A stretch of DNA of 64,000 bases from Lathyrus oleraceus (taxonomy: Eukaryota; Streptophyta; Magnoliopsida; Fabales; Fabaceae), in assembly GCF_024323335.1 (NCBI RefSeq), contig NC_066581.1, forward strand, positions 34,242,699 through 34,306,698, given 5' to 3'. Positions within the stretch are counted from its first letter, which is position 1, and each line of letters opens with the position of its first letter. Made by a program: the position numbers and the translations under genes. The notes under the pieces are model-generated. The model had not been told where the DNA came from. It saw only the letters and a program-made list of their open reading frames with translations, and did not search any database. Shown in pieces: positions 11,192 to 23,669 of this stretch.

Positions 11192-13863
11192 ACCATGTGA
11201 TTTTCATGCTAAATGATCTTTGATGCTTCTGATTTTTTGTATGTTGATCATGTTAGATGTCTTGATTGTGCATGAATTTTTCCAGATTTATTTGAATCAT
11301 TTCTGTTTTGATTTGAATTTTTCATTCATGTTGATCACATATGAGCTTTGAAATTGCCTTGAACTTCTTTTGATCATGAAATGCTTTTGGTGATTGATTT
11401 TGATATGAGACCTTTTGGAATGTGTCAATATGAGATTGAAGTTACTTTGTGTTAAATTTCAGCTCCTGTTTTGAATTTTTTCTCTATCTTTGACCCTAGG
11501 CTTTGACCTAGTGGTTTGTGGCTTACATTTGAGTTTTGATTTCAGGTTTAAGCATCCAACTGCCATGGTTAATGATGCTTCATCACTTTAATATTGATGT
11601 TTGCTTTTGATTAATAACCTTTGTGTGTTTTGTAGGTTGATGTTGACTCATTTGAGTTTGACTTTTGGCTTACACATTTTGTACATTGGGATTGTTTGTT
11701 GCTTATTGACTGTTGTTTGATTGTCTGAGTATTGTACTGATTTGTTTAGTGTTTCCACAGGTACTTAAGTTGCTTTAAGTTCATTTTGAACTTTGCTTTG
11801 CTTGGTTGCTTAACCACTTAGGTATAACTCCTCTTCTTCATGTAGTCTGGAAGACCTACTGTTATTGGTAGGCACCTGTCTGAAGTCCTCCTTAAGAGGC
11901 AATGCTTGTGTTTGTTTAAGTTTGTGCCAAGAAGGAAAAGTCCTCTTAGGAGGCAATTGGCAGATAAAAGAGATGTGTAATCCATCTCCTGCTACTCAGT
12001 GTGTCATTCACCTTGCTCACACAATGTGTTGATGCATTGTGAATAATAACCCAAGATCTTATAGAGTCAATCATTTGTGGAGAAGAGTTCCAACTTTCTG
12101 AACTCCCACACTTTCCATTGTTTAAAGCTCTCCCTGACCAGGGATAAGAGCTATGAGGCACACCCCTCATCTCCATTTCATCTGCTTCACCCTAACCCTC
12201 AATGTTAGGGTTAAGAGCACAAAATACCCCATTCCAGTTGGTTGTAAAGCCTAACCTTGATTGAGCCTAATTGATTGTATATAGTGTGTGCTAATTGACT
12301 TGTTTGTCTGCTTACTTGATTCATCTGTGCATATTTGCTTGAGTCTGCCTTTGTGCATTTATCATCATTAATTGTATATCATTTCATGAGCATTGTTCAT
12401 ATCTTTGTGACACTTTGTTTGTCCATTGAGGAGTCAATTGTAAGTCCATTTATTGGCAGTTGTTTCCTATGATCTGGAAGGAGTTGGGACTAAGACCATT
12501 GATTGGCATCCTATTTCCTTGGAGTCAAGTGTAAGACCATTTATTGGCAACTTGTTTCCTCTTGCTTATTGCATTTGTTGTTTGTTTCTTGTGAGGAGTC
12601 AATTGTAAGTCCATCTATTGGCATTTGTTTCCTATGATCATTCCTTGGAGACTAGTATAAGTCCATTGATTGGCATCTGGTATCCATATTTTGTTTTAGG
12701 AGATTGGAATAAGTCCATTGATTGGCATCTGGTATCCTTGTTTCTTTGCCTCTGTGAGATTGGTATAAGTCCATTGATTGGCATCCGGTATCCATTTTGT
12801 TTTGTGAGATTGGAATAAGTCCATTGATTGGCATCCAGTATCCATGTGCTTTGTGCATATGTTATTTGCATTATTGCCTATTCCAAAGGAATCACTTGAA
12901 TCATCTACATATGATCTCAAGAGGTGAACATCTAAGAAGTTTTGCATCCCTTAACCATCCCACCTTTTTTGTTCTAAACCTCCATTTGCATATTGACCCA
13001 AACTTGAAAACTATTGTGCAAACATTTTCATCTCTCTTCAAATTAGAAACCTAGGCCTTAAGCCTCTGATTTTTCAAAACTTCATTTTCACAATACTTCT
13101 TTTGAATTGAATTCTAATCATACTTTGACCCTCTTTTTGTGAATAAATCCTAATTGGTTAATTTCACTCATTCAATTGTTTTGTGGCTTTGTCCATTCTT
13201 GATAAGTTTTCATACATTAGCCATAGGTTTGATTTATCCTAGTTGGTTGATGTTAATCTCACCTTTTGTCCTTAGTGATTGAATTGTAAGTCTTCCTTGC
13301 TTATTATAGGGTTAACCCCTCACTAGCAAGTTGAAGCTTTTCTCACATGGTGGACTTGTTGTTTGCATAAGGTTGAGTTTTCTCCCGTGGATAACGAAAG
13401 ACCTTAGGGCTTTTGTTTTAAAATCAATTCACTTATTTTTGGAAATCTTTTAGCCGAACTACGGCGTTTTGATCCTTACCTTCCATGGAAAGGTACGTAG
13501 GCAACGGGTTCATCCGTTCAAACACAAAAATAATAATTTGTATATTCTTTTCTCATCCCTTCAATCATGTTTGCACAATAAATATTTCATAAACAAATAA
13601 CATTTCATACAACAAGTTGTAAAAAGGGCTCCCTAGGAGTACCTAGGACGTTTTGGGTGCCTAACACCTTCCCATTGCGTAATTAACCCCTTACCCAGAT
13701 CTCTGATCTTTTCATTAGTTTTCTATGTGTAAAACTTCTTAGGCTTTTGTTCGCTTTTTAGCCATTCCTTTGGATAAATAAAAGTGCGGTGGCGACTTGA
13801 TTCTTTGTATGCTTTGCTTTTGATTTAATCAATAAATCATAAAGTGACGAATACAACGCTACA
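11192..13863 (+). mobile_element. Element B 5' LTR, downstream part
   Basis: This is the last 2672 bp of B's 5' LTR, directly before its primer site. It aligns end to end with 30627-33299 of the 3' LTR with only about a dozen differences (for example at the start of the block, near 12022, 12114, 12745, 12904, 13797 and 13858), mostly transitions. The first ~2.48 kb of this LTR was pushed left by the insertion of element A and is not in the window. It ends GCTACA at 13863. Confidence 0.92.
12420..12850 (+). repeat. B LTR tandem repeats around AAGTCCATTGATTGGCAT
   Basis: Seven to eight irregular units of about 40-65 bp, each with TAAGTCCAT(T)(T/G)ATTGGCA flanked by GGA...TCC ends. The CCA and TGG arms flank a 4-5 base loop. 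The outer arms pair differently in different units, for example CAATTG/CAGTTG in the first and CAAGT/ACTTG near 12530. The same array is repeated in the 3' LTR at about 31855-32290. Small ORFs reading through it on the minus strand are artefacts of the repeat. Confidence 0.8.
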
Positions 13864-13869
13864 GAAAAG

Positions 13870-13887
13870 TGGCGACTCTGCTGGGGA
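13870..13887 (+). promoter_or_regulatory. Primer binding site of element B (tRNA-Arg type)
   Basis: TGGCGACTCTGCTGGGGA lies 6 bases after the LTR end at 13863, identical to the element A site. It establishes plus orientation for element B. Confidence 0.92.
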
Positions 13888-14892
13888 ACTTCTCCCTGGT
13901 GGTTTTGCCTACTTTTCACCCTTGTTGTGTGATATTGTTTATTTGTTATATGACATATTTTTGTACAATTTGGGATTACTGTATTGATTGTAATGCTTGA
14001 ATTGCTTGATATACAATTGTTGTTTGCTTGGTGATCTCTGTGAGATGAGTTCTATACCCGAACTCGAGTGCACCTTAGCATAGGAGAATGGCATAGTCTC
14101 GTCGACTTGTGTGGAGTATTCCTTAGCAAGTTGACTTGCGAGTCCATTCACTTGGTGGAGGTCATGTTGAATTAATAATGTCACACAAGTTAATTGTGGT
14201 TAGGCATTATTTTTTCAATCATGTGCCTTAGAAGCCAAGGACCTTAGTTTACCAAGCCCATCTTGGCCTATTTTTAGGACGTAGTGCGGAGGTCGTTCAG
14301 ATGTAAGATCTGATGCGATTGTTACGCGATACTACACTCATAAGAGTCTCTCTTGAGAATATTTTTGGAATACGAGTATTCGTTCCTCCGATAATATTCG
14401 AAAGATGGGATGATGACTATGGGAACCTCTGGTAGAACATGTTCGGCAAGTTTAAACCCTAGTACACTCCCTTTGGGTGGTTCTTAACCGAGACTCCATG
14501 CTCGTGACTCTCAACAAACCCGTGATTCATGGTTGAGTCGTTCAGACATCCTTAATATCAATGGAACTTCGGTGTCGATAAGGTGAAAACCATAATCCAC
14601 CAAAATGGATGATTGATATTAAGGATGATTGAGCCGGTTCATGTATTGTTAATACCAATGGAACTTGGGTGTTGATAAGGTGAAAACCATAATCCACCAA
14701 AATGGATGATTGATATTAAGGATACTATGAGCTTTCCCATGACCTTTGTCTGGTGTGCTTTGCTTGATCCTTGGGTGTGATTGTTACATTCATATATTCA
14801 TGCATTCATCTGCATTCATCTGCATTCATGTCATCAGAAAAATCAGAAAAATTTCAAGGAACTTAAAGGGTTTATTTGCAAAATTTTCAGAC
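13888..14892 (+). repeat. Element B leader with long inverted repeat
   Basis: Non-coding leader before ORF1. A perfect 15-bp inverted repeat ATCCTTAATATCAAT (from about 14549) and ATTGATATTAAGGAT (to about 14625) encloses a segment containing AAGGTGAAAACCATAATCC. A second, partial copy of this segment follows (about 14648-14724), sharing the same right arm. Nothing else functional is recognised; the frame open from 14746 is not supported upstream of 14893. Confidence 0.7.
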
Positions 14893-16342
14893 ATGGAAAG
14901 ACCAAAAAGGCATACAAAGAAGTACATCTTTAGACAGCCCGATGTGAAAGAGTTAAGGAATCTGACATCCTATGTATTAGATCCCTTGGGTTTCAAAGCT
15001 CGCTATGGGAAGCTTCTGCCTCTGTTGACTACTCAGGTTGATGAAGGGTTGATGAGTACTTTGGCGCAGTTCTATGATCCTCTGTACCACTGCTTCTCTT
15101 TTTCGGACTTTCAGCTGTTGCCTACGCTTGAGGACTATGCTCATCTTGTGGGTATTCCTATTCTGGATCAGGTGTCGTTCAATGGCTTAGAGAGTATTCC
15201 GACTTCTCGAGAGATCGCAGACTTGTTGCACATAGATGAATCCCTGATTAAAGCTCATATGACCACCAAAGGTGGAATTCAGGGTCTTCCTTCTGATTTC
15301 CTCATTGCTCAAGCTACCGTATATGGGAAGGCCATGAGTGAGGATGCCTTTGAGGCTTTATTTGTGCTGCTCATCTATGGATTGGTATTGTTCCCCAACA
15401 TCGACAAATTTGTGGATGTGAACGCCATTAGGATCTTCTCTGTTCTTAATCCCGTTCCTACTCTGTTGGGTGATGCCTATTTCTCTTTGCATCTGAGGAA
15501 TGCAAAGGGTGGAGGAGCTATTGTGTGCTGTTTGCCTCTGTTGTATAAGTGGTTTATTTCTCACTTACCGCAGACGGTTGCTTTCAAGGAGAACAAGGGA
15601 TGTCTACGGTGGTCTACGAGACTTATGTCTCTCACTAATGATGATATCTCTTGGTATGATCGCGTGTATGATACAGTTCAGATCATTGATTATTGTGGTG
15701 AATTCCCTAATGTGCCTCTTCTTGGTACATGTGGTGGGATCAGCTACAACCCTATCTTAGCACGTCGTCAGCTTGGGTTCCCCTTAAAGGATAAACCTCA
15801 TAACATTCTGTTAGAAGGTGTGTTCTTTCAGGAGGGTAAAGATCCCCAAGGCCTGAAAGCCAGGATGGTCCGCGCTTGGCGCAAGATTCACAAGAAGGGT
15901 AGAAGTGAGTTGGGTCCGAAGAATTGCATTGCTTTGGAGTCGTATACTTCTTGGGTTAGACAGAGAGCTTCTGAGTATCTTATGCCATATGATTATCCGA
16001 GACCTACACCTTTGGATGTGGCTGGGCCTTCAATCCTCCCCTAACCAAGGCGTAGAGGAGTTGAGAGAAGAAGACCTTTCACGTGCCTGGATCCGTGAAA
16101 GAGAGGAGTTGCTCCAACAACTTAAGGAGAAGGACGCTCTGATCGAGTTTCTCGAGCATCAGGTGATAGATGATCCGAATGATACCTGGACTTCTCTGCT
16201 TCCTCAGTCTTCCAAGTTCTGGAAGAGGAAGTATGACCGACTTGCTAAGGAGAAAGCGGATATGGAAGCAGCATATGAGAGAGAGATCAAGAAGTTGTGT
16301 GTATCTCGTCTTCCAGCATCTCGAGCTTCTAGGGATCCATAG
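14893..16342 (+). pseudogene. Element B ORF1, frameshifted
   Basis: Homologue of the element A ORF1 (DUF7745-like domain plus coiled coil). I place the start at ATG 14893 (MERPKRHTKKY). The globular part runs in one frame to the stop at 16044. The Lys/Glu-rich coiled-coil tail (from GVEELREEDLSRAW to the stop near 16342) is in another frame, so a single indel lies near 16020-16045. Conserved stretches include STLAQFYDPLYHCFSFSDF and a FPNIDKFVDVNAIR stretch. The tail is much shorter than in element A. The function is unknown; its position before gag is the Ogre arrangement. Confidence 0.82.
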
Positions 16343-16526
16343 GATGTTTATTTTCCTTTTCCCTTTGTAATAATCAACAATGTTGTACTTCTTTGTCTCG
16401 AATATATTTGATGAGATATTTTTCCATATGCGATTAAATGCTTTAAATTTCAAAAATTGCAAATAATACCCTAAAAGTTCCTTGAAATAAAAACAAAGCA
16501 TATGCACGAGTATTGCATGCATCATT

Positions 16527-17684
16527 TTGCATAAGCAGGTGTTGTTCTGGTCTTCTTGCCTGTGGCCTAATTCTGTGCTCTTCATTTATTTTGAAGACAA
16601 GCTGACTCATCGATACTACACCCGAGCTAATTCTGCAAGAGTGATGGATCAACTTGAACAAGAGAACCGAGAGCTGAAGGAAGAGGTCGCCAAATTGAGC
16701 GCTCTGATGGAGCAATTCTTGGCTGCCCAGAATCAACCATCTCCACCGCCTGCAACTCCTCCCCAGAGGACTATTATATCTGAAGTGGTTTCTTCAACTG
16801 TGCCAGCTGCCAGTGCCCACTTCATGCCAGCCATGCCAGACGGGTTTCCGTGGGGTATGCCTCCAGGTTTCATGCCTGATATTCCAGCTCCAACATTTGC
16901 TTCCATGCTGGCATCTAGCCCGGTCCTTGATATGCCTCCTCCTGTCGTACATACCACTCCTAGGGTAGACGACACCATCTATCATTCTGAGTCGTCTGAG
17001 GACCCAGATGTTAATGAGAAGATGGAAGCTATGAATGACCAATTCCTTGAGCTCCGCAAGGAATTGAAGACCCTCCGAGGGAAAGATTTGTTCGGAAAAT
17101 CTGCTGCTGAATTATGCTTGGTTCCCGGTGTTAAAATACCCGTCAAATTCAAAGTCCCTGACTTTGAGAAGTATAAGGGGAACACCTGCCCTCTCAGCCA
17201 CCTGGTTATGTATGCCAGGAAAATGTCTACTCAGACTGATAATGATCAACTGCTGATTCATTATTTTCAGGATAGTTTGTCTGGTGCAGCTCTTCGTTGG
17301 TATATGAGCCTTGATAGTGCAAACATTCGTTCCTTCAACGATCTTGGCGAAGCCTTCGTCAAGCAATATAAGTACAATGTGGATATGGCTCCTGACCGTA
17401 ATCAACTCAGAGCTATGTCCCAGAAGGACAAAGAGACATTTAAGGAGTACGCCCAGAGGTGGCGAGAGCTGGCAGCTCAGATTACTCCTCCGCTGGAAGA
17501 GAAGGAGATGACTAAGATCTTTCTGAAGACTCTTAGTTCATTTTATTATGAGCGGATGGTTGCGAGTGCTCTCTCTGATTTCACCGAGATGGTGAACATG
17601 GGGATGCGTTTGGAGGAAGGAGTCAGGGAAGGACGTTTGACTAAGGATGAAGGCTCTTCTAAACGATATGGGGCGTTTAAGTAG
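16527..17684 (+). pseudogene. Element B gag, ends at premature stop
   Basis: Gag polyprotein of an Ogre-type Ty3/gypsy element. The open frame begins at 16527; a plausible start is also ATG 16644 (MDQLEQENRELKEEV), which opens a coiled coil. A Pro/Met-rich linker (residues ~65-140) is followed by the capsid region with PVKFKVPDFEKYKG, HYFQDSLSGAALRWYM and TFKEYAQRWRELAA. The frame stops at TAG 17682-17684 and again at TAA 17709-17711, while homology continues in the same frame beyond, so these are nonsense mutations and not the natural end. The element A gag is about 60 percent similar by eye. Confidence 0.88.
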
Positions 17685-19903
17685 AAAGATGGGGAGGCAC
17701 ATGCTGTGTAATCCCATGCTAAACCCAGAAGACCCTCTGCCAAGAGGAAGCCTGTGCGTCATGCCAGCAGTCAGCATCAGGTGGCTCATATAACACCTGT
17801 CTTCAGAGACAACAATCAGCACAATCAGCAACAACCTCAGTATCAACAGCAACATCGTCCACAACAACAGGCTTACCAGCCCCGTGGCAACAGTAATCAG
17901 GCTAATTTGAATTATGATAGGAAGAAGATCACTTTTGATCCTATTCCTATGTCATATGCTGAGCTATATCCCTCTTTAATAGAGCGGAAACTGATTACCC
18001 CGAGGGATCCTCCGGTTGTGCCTGCTAATCCGCAGTGGTGGTACAAGCCTGACCAACATTGTGTTTATCATTCCGGTGCTCCGGGTCACAATATAGAGAA
18101 CTGCTATCCATTGAAGATTAAGGTCCAAAACCTTATGCGATGCGGCATTCTGAGCTTTGAGGACTCAGGCCCCAATGTTACGAAGAACCCATTGCCCGAG
18201 CATGGGAAGTCGGTTAACATGGTCCAGGGTTGCCCTGGCAAAGTCAAATATGTAAGCCATATTCGACAGTCATTGGTCGAGTTGCATCGTCTGCTGTGTG
18301 ATTACAGTCATATGGAGCACGACCATGACAAATGCCGCATCTACTCCGTCAACAGACTGGGTTGTCGCCAAGTGCGCAGAGAGCTTCAAGAGCTGTTGGA
18401 TGAGGGGACCATTGAGATTCTTCAAAACAGAAATGTTGATGAAGACGAACCAGAAGTAAATGTGATTTCTCCCGTGTTCAAGCTATCTGAGCCTGTTGTC
18501 ATCCGTTATGATGGTAGCAAGCCGAAGGTCTCTCCTTCTTTGGTGATTAAACCTGCAGGCCCTGTGCCTTATTCTTCGGATAGAGCGATTCCCTTCTGGT
18601 ATAATCCAGTTGCTGTTGAAGATGGGAAAGAAGTGTCATTGCCTTCAACCTCTGTGGTAAATATTGCCGATGTGAGCGGGTTGACCCGTAGTGGTCGTGT
18701 GTTTTCTGCACCCCCGAAGCCTCACGTTGTTTCTGATTGTGCTGAGCGTCCGGTTGGGACTGCGGTGAATGTTCCGAATCCGGCACCTGTTGCCAAACCC
18801 TCCTCTGTACAAAAGACTCCTACTTCTTCTGTTGGCCCAAGTGGCGCTATGAATGAAGACTGTGATGAGATGCTGAGGCTCATCAAGAAGAGTAAGTACA
18901 ACGTTGTAGACCAGCTTCTACAAACGCCGTCCAAGATCTCCGTACTATCCTTGCTGCTGAATTCAAAACCCCATAGGGAGGCTCTGCAGAAAGTGTTGGA
19001 TCTGGCTTATGTTGATCACGACGTCACTATTGAACAGTTTGATAGTATTGTTGCAAACATTACTGCTTGCAACATTTTGAGTTTTTGTGACGCTGATCTC
19101 CCTGAGGAGGGAAGAGACCATAACATGGCTTTACATATTTCCATGAATTGCAAGACAGACGCCATGTCCAACGTGCTAGTGGACATTGGGTCATCCTTTA
19201 ATGTATTGCCAAAAACCACTCTTTCGAAATTGTCATATTAGGGGCCTCCCATGAGGCAGAGTGGTGTTGTTGTGAAAGCTTTTGATGGGTCGCGTAAGAC
19301 CGTGATTGGGGAAGTTGATCTCCCAATCAAGATTGGACCAAGTGATTTCCAAGTTACCTTTCAGGTTATGGATATCCACCCATCTTATAGCTGTCTCCTT
19401 GGTAGACCATGGATTCACGAGGCTGGCGTCGTGACGTCCACCCTACACCAGAAACTGAAATTCGTTAAGAATAAGAAACTGGTCGTGGTAGGGGGAGAAA
19501 AGGCTCTCCTGGTTAGCCACCTGTCTTCTTTCTCATATATTGATGTTGAGGATGAAGTTGGAACGCCTTTCCAAGCTTTGTCTATTGCTGAGCCAATTGA
19601 GAAGAAGTCTCCTTCATTTGCTTCCTATCGTGATGCGAAACTGGCCATTGAATGTGGTGCAGTTGCTGGTTTAGGGAAGATGATTGAGCTTGAAGATAAT
19701 AAATCCCGGGCTGGCATTGGCTATTCTTTTGGGGCATTCAACGAGCAAGGGTTGTTCAAGAGCGGAGGTTTCATCCATGTTGATCAAGCTGAGGAAGCTG
19801 CTGCTATTCTGGAAAAGGATGCAGAGGATTTGAGCAACTTTGTCATCCCTGGTGGTGTCTGCCACAATTGGGTCGATGTGGATGTTCCTACGGTCATTCA
19901 TAA
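17685..19903 (+). pseudogene. Element B nucleocapsid linker and protease region
   Basis: Same frame as gag. It contains a Gln/Asn-rich segment (from 17754), a zinc-knuckle-like stretch HCVYHSGAPGHNIENC, a long linker and the retropepsin-like protease. The catalytic triplet is altered: 19182-19190 reads Asp-Ile-Gly where the family has Asp-Thr-Gly. A TAG at 19239-19241 interrupts the frame right after KLSY, and homology continues from 19251 (MRQSGVVVKAFDG, then CLLGRPWIHEAG, a conserved protease flap/C-terminal motif). These lesions look like C-to-T changes. Function in cis is very unlikely. Confidence 0.88.
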
Positions 19904-20174
19904 GTCAGCATAATTTGTTCACTTTGTTCAAAACCCTTCTCCCATGCCAAAAGGAGAAGTGATGACATTGTTGACAGCATTTATACAATGATATTTCATT
20001 CAATTAATGCATTGTTAAACATTTATTTTTCCATTTGTTTTCACTTTTTGCTTTTACATGAAATCAGTGATCACAAAAAACCCTATAAACAAGAATAAAA
20101 GCAATCTTTTCATCTGTATAATGATTTGTTTGTTTAAATTCTAAAGCTTTTCATTAACCAAAATCATTATGCAG
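19904..20174 (+). other. Putative intron in element B between protease and RT
   Basis: A 271-bp, T-rich non-coding gap separates protease and reverse transcriptase. A GT at 19904 (AA|GTCAGC) and an acceptor TTATGCAG at 20174 would join the two frames in phase (two bases, then one base of the same codon). An intron at this place is reported for Ogre elements. The acceptor has a long T-rich tract before it. The donor is not a strong consensus, so the exact 5' end is uncertain. Confidence 0.65.
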
Positions 20175-22728
20175 GTTGATTCTAAAACCCATTGAACATA
20201 ATGATCCGGCGCCATCTCCCAATTTTGAATTCCCTGTATTTGAAGCAGAGGAAGATGATGTTGAAGGGATTCCTGATGAGATTACCCGTCTCCTAGAGCA
20301 CGAGAAGAAGATCATTCAGCCGCACCTTGAAGATCTAGAAACAGTCAACTTGGGGTCTGAAGATTGTGTTCGTATGGTGAAGATTGGGGCACTCCTTGAA
20401 GAGTCTGTCAAGAAGGGGTTGATCAGTTTGCTACGAGAATATTCAGATATCTTTGCTTGGTCATATGAAGACATGCCGGGTCTAGATATAGATATTGTGC
20501 AACATTTCCTGCCTCTGAAGCCTGAGTGTGTGCCAGTGAAGCAGAAGCTCAGAAGAACTCAGCCAGATATGGCAGTGAAGATCAAAGAGGAAGTTCAGAA
20601 GCAAATTGATGCGGGGTTTCTGGTGACTTCTACATATCCTCTATGGGTGGCCAATATTGTGCCTGTGCCTAAGAAAGACGGAAAAGTCCGTATGTGTGTT
20701 GATTACAGAGATTTGAATAAGGCTAGTCCTAAAGATGATTTCCCTCTACCACACATTGATATGTTGGTAGACAATACAACTAAATTCAAAGTCTTTTCCT
20801 TTATGGACGAATTTTACGGATATAATCAAATCAAGATGGCACCCGAGGATATGGAGAAGACAACATTCATCACACCTTGGGGAACATTCTGTTATCGAGT
20901 GATGCCCTTCGGTTTGAAGAACGCCGGAGCCACGTATCAAAGAGCTATGACTACTTTGTTTCATGATATGATGCACAAGGAGATTGAGGTCTATGTCGAT
21001 GATATGATTGCTAAGTCCCGAACGGAAGTTGAACATGTTGAGCATTTGTTGAAGCTTTTTCAGCGTCTGAGGAAGTTTAGACTCCGTCTGAATCCGAACA
21101 AATGTACATTTGGAGTCCGTTCCGGCAAGTTGTTGGGTTTTGTTGTCAGCGAGAGAGGTATTGAGGTTGATCCTGCAAAGGTCAAAGCAATACAAGAGAT
21201 GCCTGCGCCCAAAACTGAAAAGCAAGTCCGAGGTTTTCTTGGCCGCTTGAATTACATTTCCAGATTTATATCCCACATGACTGCCATATGTGCGCCGATA
21301 TTCAAGCTCCTCCGGAAAGATCAATCTCATGATTGGACCGAGGATTGCCAGAAAGCTTTCGACAGTATCAAGGAATATCTGTCTGAACCTCCGATCTTGT
21401 CTCCGCCTGTAGAAGGAAGACCTCTGATCATGTATTTAACCGTTCTTGAAGACTCGATGGGTTGTGTACTCGGTCAACAAGATGAATCAGGGAAGAAAGA
21501 ATCTGCTATCTACTACCTCAGTAAGAAGTTTACTGACTGTGAGTCTCGATACTCTATGCTTGAGAAGACGTGTCGTGCTTTGGCTTGGGTTGCTAAGCGT
21601 TTGCGCCAGTACATGATAAATCATACAACTTGGTTGATATCCAGAATGGATCCAATCAAGTATATTTTCGAGAAGCCTGCTTTAACTGGGAGGATTGCCC
21701 GTTGGCAGATGTTGTTATCTGAGTATGATATCGAGTATCGAGCTCAGAAAGCTATCAAAGGTAGTATCTTGGCAGACCATTTAGCGCACCAGCCGATTGA
21801 AGATCATCAGTCTGTTCCATACGACTTCCCAGATGAGGAGATTCTGTATTTGAAAATGAAAGATTGTGATGAGCCTACACTTGATGAAGGTCCGGAACCT
21901 GGTTCCAGATGGACGATGGTGTTTGATGGCGCTGTAAATTAGTATGGAAATGGAATTGGGGCAGTGATTATTACTCCTCATGGCACACATATTCCGTTTA
22001 CAGCAAGGCTAACTTTCAAATGCACGAATAATATGGCTAAGTATGAGGCCTGTATTATGGGATTGGAAGAATGTATTGATTTGAGGATCAAGCACCTCGA
22101 TGTGTATGGTGATTCGGCCTTAGTTGTCAATCAGATCAAGGGTGAGTGGGAGACGAATCAGCCAGGTCTCATCCCGTACAGAGATTATGCGAGGAGGATT
22201 TCAACGTTCTTTACTGAAGTTGATTTTCATCATATTCCTCAAGAGGATAATCGGATGGCAGATGCGCTTGCTACGCTTGCTTCAATGATTGTAGTCAAGT
22301 ATTGGAATGAAGTTCCCAACATCACCGTGATGCGCTTGGATAGACCAGCTCACGTGTTTGCAGTTGAAGAAGTGAATGATGACAAGCCTTGGTATTTTGA
22401 TATCAAGAATTTCCTCCAGAACCAGGTCTACCCGCCTGGGGCATCTGTGAAAGATAGGAAAACTTTGAGAAGGTTGTCAGGTAGTTTCTACCTCAGTGGT
22501 GAAGTACTATACAAGAGAAATTTTGACATGGTGTTGCTCAGATGCGTGGATAGACACGAAGCAAACCTATTGATGACTGAGGTCCATGAGGGTTCATTTG
22601 GTACTCATTCCAATGGACACGCCATGGCTAGAAAGATGCTGAGAGCAGGCTACTACTGGCTGACAATGGAGTTTGACTGCTGCAAATATGTGAAGAAATG
22701 CCACAAGTGTCAGATTTACGCGGGATAA
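20175..22728 (+). pseudogene. Element B reverse transcriptase, RNase H and second RNase H
   Basis: Reverse transcriptase with VRMCVDYRDLNKASP, FITPWGTFCYRVMPFGLKNA and the intact active site YVDDM (Asp codons at 20998 and 21001). The usual Gly-rich FMDGFSGYNQ is FMDEFYGYNQ here, two missense changes. A gypsy RNase H follows (LEDSMGCVLGQQDES, then ALAWVAKRLRQYM). Next comes a second RNase H-like domain, typical of the Tat/Ogre lineage, with MVFDGAVN, KYEACIMGLEE, VYGDSALVVNQIKG and MADALATLAS. A TAG at about 21940-21942 falls in it just after its first Asp. The segment ends in the integrase zinc finger (KCHKCQIYA), then an extra G near 22724 shifts the frame. Confidence 0.9.
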
Positions 22729-23638
22729 GATTTATATTCCTCCGACACTTCTGAATGTGATTTCATCACCATGGCCTTTCTCTATGTGGGGAATCGACAT
22801 GATCGGCATGATTGAACCGAAAGCGTCCAACGGACACAGGTTTATTCTCGTAGCAATTGATTACTTCACCAAATGGGTTGAAGCCGCTTCATATGCGAAT
22901 GTGACCAGGCAGGTGGTCGTGAAGTTTATCAAGAATCAGCTTATTTGCCGTTATGGTGTGCCAGATAAGATCATTATTGATAATGGATCTAATCTGAATA
23001 ATAAGATGATGGAAGAGTTGTGCGCTGAGTTCAAGATTGCACACCATAACTCCTCTCCTTACAGACCTAAGATGAATGGGGTTGTTGAAGCTGCTAACAA
23101 GAATATCAAGAAGATTATCCAGAAGATGACAGTCATGTACAAAGATTGGCATGAGATGCTGTCATTTGCTTTGCATGGATATCGTACATCTGTCTGCACT
23201 TCAACAGGGGCAACCCCTTTCTCTCTTGTTTACGGCATGGAGGCTGTGCTCCCAGTAGAGGTAGAGATCTCATCAATGAGAGTCTTGATGGAAGCCAAGT
23301 TGAATGATGCTGAATGGATTCAGAGTCGTTACGACCAGCTGAATTTGATTGAAGAGAAGCGATTGACTGCCATGTGCCATGGTCAGTTATATCAGCAGAG
23401 AATGAAGAAAGCATTCGATAAGAAGGTCAAGCCTCGTGTGTTCCGAGAAGGTGACCTCGTGCTCAAGAAAGTCTTGTCTTTCGCGCCCGATTCCAGGGGC
23501 AAGTGGACTCCAAACTATGAGGGTCCATATGTTGTTAAGAGAGCCTTTTCAGGCGGTGCTTTGATGCTTACAACAATGGATGGGGAGGATTTCACTCGTC
23601 CTGTGAATTCAGATGCAGTCAAGAAATACTTTGCCTAA
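22729..23638 (+). pseudogene. Element B integrase core and C-terminus
   Basis: DDE integrase in a frame shifted by one from the preceding segment. The catalytic residues are visible: Asp in MWGIDMIG, Asp in KIIIDNGSNL and Glu in PKMNGVVEAANKN. The C-terminal region contains KWTPNYEGPYVVKRAFSGGAL and ends DAVKKYFA. No chromodomain follows, as expected for Ogre. The integrase itself has no stop. It would not be made from this copy because of the upstream frameshift and stops. Confidence 0.9.
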
Positions 23639-23669
23639 AAAAAAGAGTATATAAAAGAAAAACAGAATA

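Noticed and set aside
12618..12947. Overlapping ORFs on both strands with repeated peptide motifs
   Set aside because: They are produced by the AAGTCCATTGATTGGCAT repeats and recur in the 3' LTR copy at 32053-32432; no independent coding evidence.
13870..13887. Possible tRNA-Arg gene
   Set aside because: Only the 18 bases complementary to a tRNA 3' end are present; it is a primer binding site.
16079..16585. 168-codon minus-strand ORF
   Set aside because: It is antisense to the ORF1 coiled-coil tail of element B and the following spacer; no similarity noticed.
20746..21330. 194-codon minus-strand ORF
   Set aside because: It is the complement of the reverse transcriptase.
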